Notes under the pieces: model-generated | Told to the model about the DNA's origin: nothing | The model's input: only the letters and a program-made list of their open reading frames with translations | Databases searched by the model: none | Shown here: in pieces, positions 60,996-64,000 of the stretch | How positions within the stretch are numbered: the stretch's first letter is position 1 | How the letters are laid out: each line of letters starts with the position of its first letter | Assembly (NCBI RefSeq): GCF_052065755.1 | Contig: NZ_JBQHTK010000015.1 | Span: 7,015 to 71,014 of the forward strand | Reading direction: 5' to 3' | DNA: 64,000 nucleotides | DNA from: Allocoprococcus sp004560705 | Lineage (GTDB): Bacteria; Bacillota; Clostridia; Lachnospirales; Lachnospiraceae | Program-made: the position numbers and the translations under genes

Positions 60996-61679
60996 ATGGA
61001 CAATAATCAACTTTTAAAAGAATGGAAACGAAATAGTATTCGAATCGGAAGCCCTACCAATCTTCTAGCAGCCATCACTTCATTCATCCCGGTTATCTGG
61101 CTCTGCACGAAATATAATTGCTGGCCAGATCCAAAACTGATTTTTTCTGCATGGGGAATGGTTGCCCTGTCTTTCGGTGCTTTCTATATAGTGGAGCCGG
61201 TTTCCTATTATGCTTCACTGGGTCTGACTGGTACATATCTAAGTTTCCTTTCAGGAAACATAGGAAACATGCGTGTTCCCAGCGCAACAATGGCTCTGGA
61301 AACAACAGGAAGTAAACCCGGAACTCTTCAGGCTGAAGTTGCATCTACCATGGCAATCTGCGGTTCCATCGTAACAAACCTGATTGCCACAACCAGTGCT
61401 GTATTAGTTGGTTCAGCTGTTGTATCTGTCCTTCCTGAATTTATTACAGCAGCCCTTACCAAATATGCTGCTGCCGCCATTTTCGGAGGAACATTCGGAA
61501 CATATGCAGCCAAATACCCTAAAATAGCTGTATTTGGCATTGGACTTCCATTACTTTTAAAATTCACAATTGCTCCACCGACATGGATGCTTATCATCGT
61601 ATCTGTATTCGGCAGCCTCGGATTTGGTAGATTTTTATATGTAAAAGAAAACAAAAGCACTGCATCAAAGAATGCATAA
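60996..61679 (+). CDS. Membrane protein, partner of DUF5058
   Basis: A 227-residue protein with six helices (MDNNQLLKEWKRNSIRIGSP at the cytoplasmic start, then TSFIPVIWLC, YASLGLTGTYLSFLSGNIGN). No named family recognised. AGGAGG lies before the ATG. It overlaps nothing, but the next gene's ribosome binding site begins 8 bp after its stop. Role as a second subunit of a permease is inference from context. Confidence 0.75.
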   Translation: MDNNQLLKEWKRNSIRIGSPTNLLAAITSFIPVIWLCTKYNCWPDPKLIFSAWGMVALSFGAFYIVEPVSYYASLGLTGTYLSFLSGNIGNMRVPSATMALETTGSKPGTLQAEVASTMAICGSIVTNLIATTSAVLVGSAVVSVLPEFITAALTKYAAAAIFGGTFGTYAAKYPKIAVFGIGLPLLLKFTIAPPTWMLIIVSVFGSLGFGRFLYVKENKSTASKNA

Positions 61680-61701
61680 AAGAATAATAGGAGATGTTAA
61701 A

Positions 61702-62883
61702 ATGAGCATGTGGGAAGAATGTAAAGAACTTCAAAATGACCTTGTAAAAATGAGAAGAGACCTTCATCAGATTCCGGAACTTGGCAAGATTCTTCCAAGG
61801 ACCCAGGAATACATACTAAATGAATTAGAAAAGCTTGGAATTCCTTATAAATGTTCAAAAACAGATAGCAGCATTATTGCTGATATCGTAGGGGGAACTC
61901 CCGGCAAAACGATTGCGCTTCGAGCTGATATGGATGCGCTCCCGATCAAGGAGCTGAATGCTGTAGATTACGTTTCTAAAAATGAAGGGTGTATGCATGC
62001 CTGCGGACATGATACACATATGACTATGCTTCTTGGCGCTGCAAAAGTATTAAGTCAACATAAAAATGAATTAAAGGGTACTGTGCGTCTTCTGTTTCAG
62101 ACCGCTGAAGAATTGTCCAAAGGGGCACAGATCATGATAGCTGACGGCGCTATGGCAGGTGTCGATGCTGTATTCGGGCAGCATATCGGAACAATTCTCA
62201 ACAAAGACATCCCTGCCGGCAAATTCATCCTCACCCCAGGCTGTTGTATGGCTTCATTTGATCGATTCGTTATCAAAGTAGAGGGACATGGGTGTCATGG
62301 CTCTACTCCCGAAAAAGGTATTGATCCTATTAATATCGCTTCACATATTGTCATTTCTCTTCAAGAAGTAATTGCAAGAGAAATTTCCGCCACCAAACCG
62401 GCTGTTCTCACAATAGGTTCAATCCATGGTGGTAATGCATACAATGCGATTCCGGACACAGTTATGATTGAGGGTACCATACGTGCTCTTGAGGAACCTA
62501 TAAGACGTAAATTAGCTCAGAGAATTGAAGAAATTGCAAATGGTGTCGCCTCTACCTTTGGCGGAACCATTGAATTTGAAATGGATTGGGGTGCGCCTCC
62601 GGTCATCAACAACGATGCTATGGCCCACCTCGCGATCGATGCGATTACGAAAGTAGCCGGCTCTGAAAATGTGATTACACAAGTACCTGCTCCAAACATG
62701 GGCGGTGAAGATTTTGCTTACTTTTTAAATGAAGTTCCGGGGGCATTTTTCTTTTTAAGTTCTTCTAATAAAGAAAAACATACGGATGTCGCACACCATA
62801 ATCCGTTATTTAATATAGACGAAGATGTTTTATATCTTGGATCTGCTGCATTTGTTTCAATAGTAGAAGAGTTTTTGAAATAA
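61702..62883 (+). CDS. M20 family amidohydrolase (AbgA/carboxypeptidase Ss1-like)
   Basis: A 393-residue metal hydrolase. RRDLHQIPELG, then MHACGHDTHMTMLLGAAKVL (Cys101 and His103 in the metal pocket), QTAEELSKGAQIMI with the catalytic Glu, and the dimer domain VEGHGCHGSTPEKGIDPINI, then PAPNMGGEDFAYF. Relatives remove N-acyl or N-carbamoyl groups from amino acids, indole-acetyl conjugates or aminobenzoyl-glutamate. ATG 61702 has AGGAG upstream. Third gene of the operon. Confidence 0.92.
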   Translation: MSMWEECKELQNDLVKMRRDLHQIPELGKILPRTQEYILNELEKLGIPYKCSKTDSSIIADIVGGTPGKTIALRADMDALPIKELNAVDYVSKNEGCMHACGHDTHMTMLLGAAKVLSQHKNELKGTVRLLFQTAEELSKGAQIMIADGAMAGVDAVFGQHIGTILNKDIPAGKFILTPGCCMASFDRFVIKVEGHGCHGSTPEKGIDPINIASHIVISLQEVIAREISATKPAVLTIGSIHGGNAYNAIPDTVMIEGTIRALEEPIRRKLAQRIEEIANGVASTFGGTIEFEMDWGAPPVINNDAMAHLAIDAITKVAGSENVITQVPAPNMGGEDFAYFLNEVPGAFFFLSSSNKEKHTDVAHHNPLFNIDEDVLYLGSAAFVSIVEEFLK

Positions 62884-62885
62884 AC

Positions 62886-62907
62886 AAAGGGGGCCGTGCC
62901 CCCTTTT
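62886..62907. terminator. Terminator of the M20 operon
   Basis: AAAGGGGGC-CGT-GCCCCCTTTT, usable on both strands. Confidence 0.9.
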
Positions 62908-62914
62908 GTTCACT

Positions 62915-63265
62915 CTATTCTTTTTTTTCTAAACTTCTCCTGACCTCACACAGGAGTCCGGTTCCTGACAGTAGCAATATCATGATCCAGAATACTGCCT
63001 GACTCTGATCTCCTGTTTCCACCTTTGTTTCACTGCCATCCGGTGGCTGATCCTCATCTTTTGCATCATTCTCCGGAACATCTTCCGAAGCTGCTATCAC
63101 ATAGGCTTTGACTTTTGTGCTCCCGGCATAGTCCGCATCTTTCGCCTCCTCAGCCAGAGCTGTCTTGGAAAAACCCAGGAAGCAGATACAGCTAAGAAGA
63201 GCCAGGACCATAACTCTTCGTATCAAATTTCTCTTTGTAGAGATATGTTCTTTTCTACTGTGCAT
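62915..63265 (-). CDS. Small secreted protein with C-terminal sorting-like signal
   Basis: A 116-residue protein. Signal peptide VMVLALLSCICFLGFSKTAL then AEE, a short acidic linker (residues about 45 to 80), and at the C-end VETGDQSQAV, a hydrophobic helix (FWIMILLLSGTGLL) and RRSLEKK. The T-G-D then helix then positive tail order resembles sortase sorting signals of Clostridia. It overlaps the end of the upstream secreted-protein gene by 11 bp. Confidence 0.7.
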   Translation of the reverse strand: MHSRKEHISTKRNLIRRVMVLALLSCICFLGFSKTALAEEAKDADYAGSTKVKAYVIAASEDVPENDAKDEDQPPDGSETKVETGDQSQAVFWIMILLLSGTGLLCEVRRSLEKKE

Positions 63266-63866
63266 TCACGTTTACAATTCTTGTATAGAAGTTCAAAGTT
63301 CCGGAATATGCGCCACCCCAAACATCCAGATCTTTGCCATATAACTGGTTGCAGTTTAATCTCAACTGATTCGTGTGCTCCTGAACTGCACCGGTGAATG
63401 TTATAAACAGAAATCCATTCTGATACCACGTTCCATCCTGAACGTTCGAATTTTGGTCATACATCTCATATGTGAGGGAACAATCTGAATTTTCTCCCAG
63501 CAGTTTAAATGGATCATTCATTGATTCTGCAGTTTCATCTTTCACCAGAACAGCAATGCCCTGACCAGCTGCTAAGCCTTCAGCTTTTATACATTTGACT
63601 GTAATATCTACAGAAGAATAGGCATCTGCATCTGTTGTAGGCTGTTGCAGCGTTCCAAAGTCAACACTTTGCGGAATGGTAATAAGATAGTCAGGTTTAT
63701 TATCATTATCCGTAACATTGGCGTGTACTTCCGTATCTCCCCTTTGCCTGGTCTCTTCTGACGGATCAAGCTCAATATCTGCTGCCAGAACGCCCATTGT
63801 GCAAGATACCAGCATTGCTGCTGTACATAACCCTGCCATCATTTTTTTCATTACTGCTTTTTTCAT
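63255..63866 (-). CDS. Secreted beta-rich protein of unknown function
   Basis: A 203-residue protein with a signal peptide (MAGLCTAAMLVSCTMGVLAA, cleaved after ALA-like VLA) and a beta-rich domain (DYLITIPQSVDFGTLQQPTT, YSSVDITVKCIKAEGLAAG). It has no C-terminal membrane helix. The start at 63866 has AGGAGGAATTC upstream. It resembles minor pilin or surface-adhesion-like proteins only in general style. It likely works with the overlapping sorted protein. Confidence 0.75.
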   Translation of the reverse strand: MKKAVMKKMMAGLCTAAMLVSCTMGVLAADIELDPSEETRQRGDTEVHANVTDNDNKPDYLITIPQSVDFGTLQQPTTDADAYSSVDITVKCIKAEGLAAGQGIAVLVKDETAESMNDPFKLLGENSDCSLTYEMYDQNSNVQDGTWYQNGFLFITFTGAVQEHTNQLRLNCNQLYGKDLDVWGGAYSGTLNFYTRIVNVNAQ

Positions 63867-64000
63867 CTGAATTCCTCCTACTTCACATAGGTAGTGTCAA
63901 AAACTACCTGTTTTTTTGTTCCAAAATTCAATAAAAACCTTGATTTTATGGGAGAATGCAAATAAAAAGAGCATTGACCTCCCTTTTTCTGGTATAATGT
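63867..64000. other. Right-edge non-coding stretch with a hairpin
   Basis: AGGTAGT-GTCAAAA-ACTACCT (63889-63909) followed by GTTTTTTT reads as a terminator on plus, but no plus gene precedes it. Near the edge CATTGACC and TATAAT occur 13 bp apart. This could be the left end of an insertion sequence cut by the window. Confidence 0.35.

Noticed and set aside
63889..63909. Terminator of a plus-strand gene at the right edge
   Set aside because: No plus-strand gene ends nearby; kept only as a hairpin of unknown role.

Overview
The window looks like a chromosomal segment from a gut-type Clostridia, most probably Lachnospiraceae (relatives of Blautia, Dorea or Mediterraneibacter). The basis is the Firmicutes gene orders gdpP-rplI-dnaB and rpsF-ssb-rpsR, the strong AGGAGG ribosome binding sites, MutS2 with a Smr domain, a class B sortase, a HexNAc kinase locus and the generally low-GC, AT-rich intergenic DNA. 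No rRNA, tRNA or CRISPR array was recognised.

Region 1 (1 to about 14.1 kb) is an accessory region. It starts with a tyrosine recombinase cut by the left edge. It then holds a mixed cargo almost entirely on the minus strand: flavin reductase, hydrolases, an erythromycin-esterase-like protein, GNATs, a tyrosine phosphatase, a truncated CPBP protease, an Ntn hydrolase, an EFR1 ferredoxin and a TetR regulator with two operators. It ends with relics of a conjugative or mobilizable element (ParM start, replication-type HTH protein, TnpV, ParB). The stretch from about 3.9 to 10.3 kb is visibly richer in G and C than its left neighbour, and many genes here are broken. The region stops at the 3' end of rlmD, a gene family used as an insertion locus by integrative elements in streptococci.

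Region 2 (14.2 to 39.9 kb) is mostly core. It holds rlmD, a YhaM-like exoribonuclease, an HtrA-like protein that has lost catalytic residues, mutS2, a two-component system, a sugar-type binding lipoprotein, an 8Fe ferredoxin, a MerR regulator, dnaB-rplI-gdpP, two kinds of intergenic repeat, galE, a NahK-like kinase plus sugar nucleotidyltransferase with a divergent AraC regulator, rpsR-ssb-rpsF with its promoter, DUF951, sortase B, an NhaC antiporter and purC.

Region 3 (40 to 55.5 kb) is carbohydrate metabolism interrupted by decay. Two tandem AraC regulators precede glycogen phosphorylase. Then come an HTH gene split by an amber codon, a scrambled relic of a circularly permuted ATP-grasp / alpha-E / M14 deacylase cluster, a PF06541 membrane protein, a sugar ABC importer operon, pgi, a second decayed cluster (TetR tail, membrane protein, DUF2871), pgsA and a 165-bp MITE-like element.

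Region 4 (55.5 to 64 kb) is a purine/amide catabolic neighbourhood. Guanine deaminase sits under a compact guanine-type riboswitch with a clear promoter, followed by a ClC-type channel. A PucR regulator is divergent from an operon of DUF5058, a second membrane protein and an M20 amidohydrolase. Two secreted proteins close the window, one with a C-terminal sorting-like signal. The least described candidate system is the PucR / DUF5058 / partner / M20 unit.
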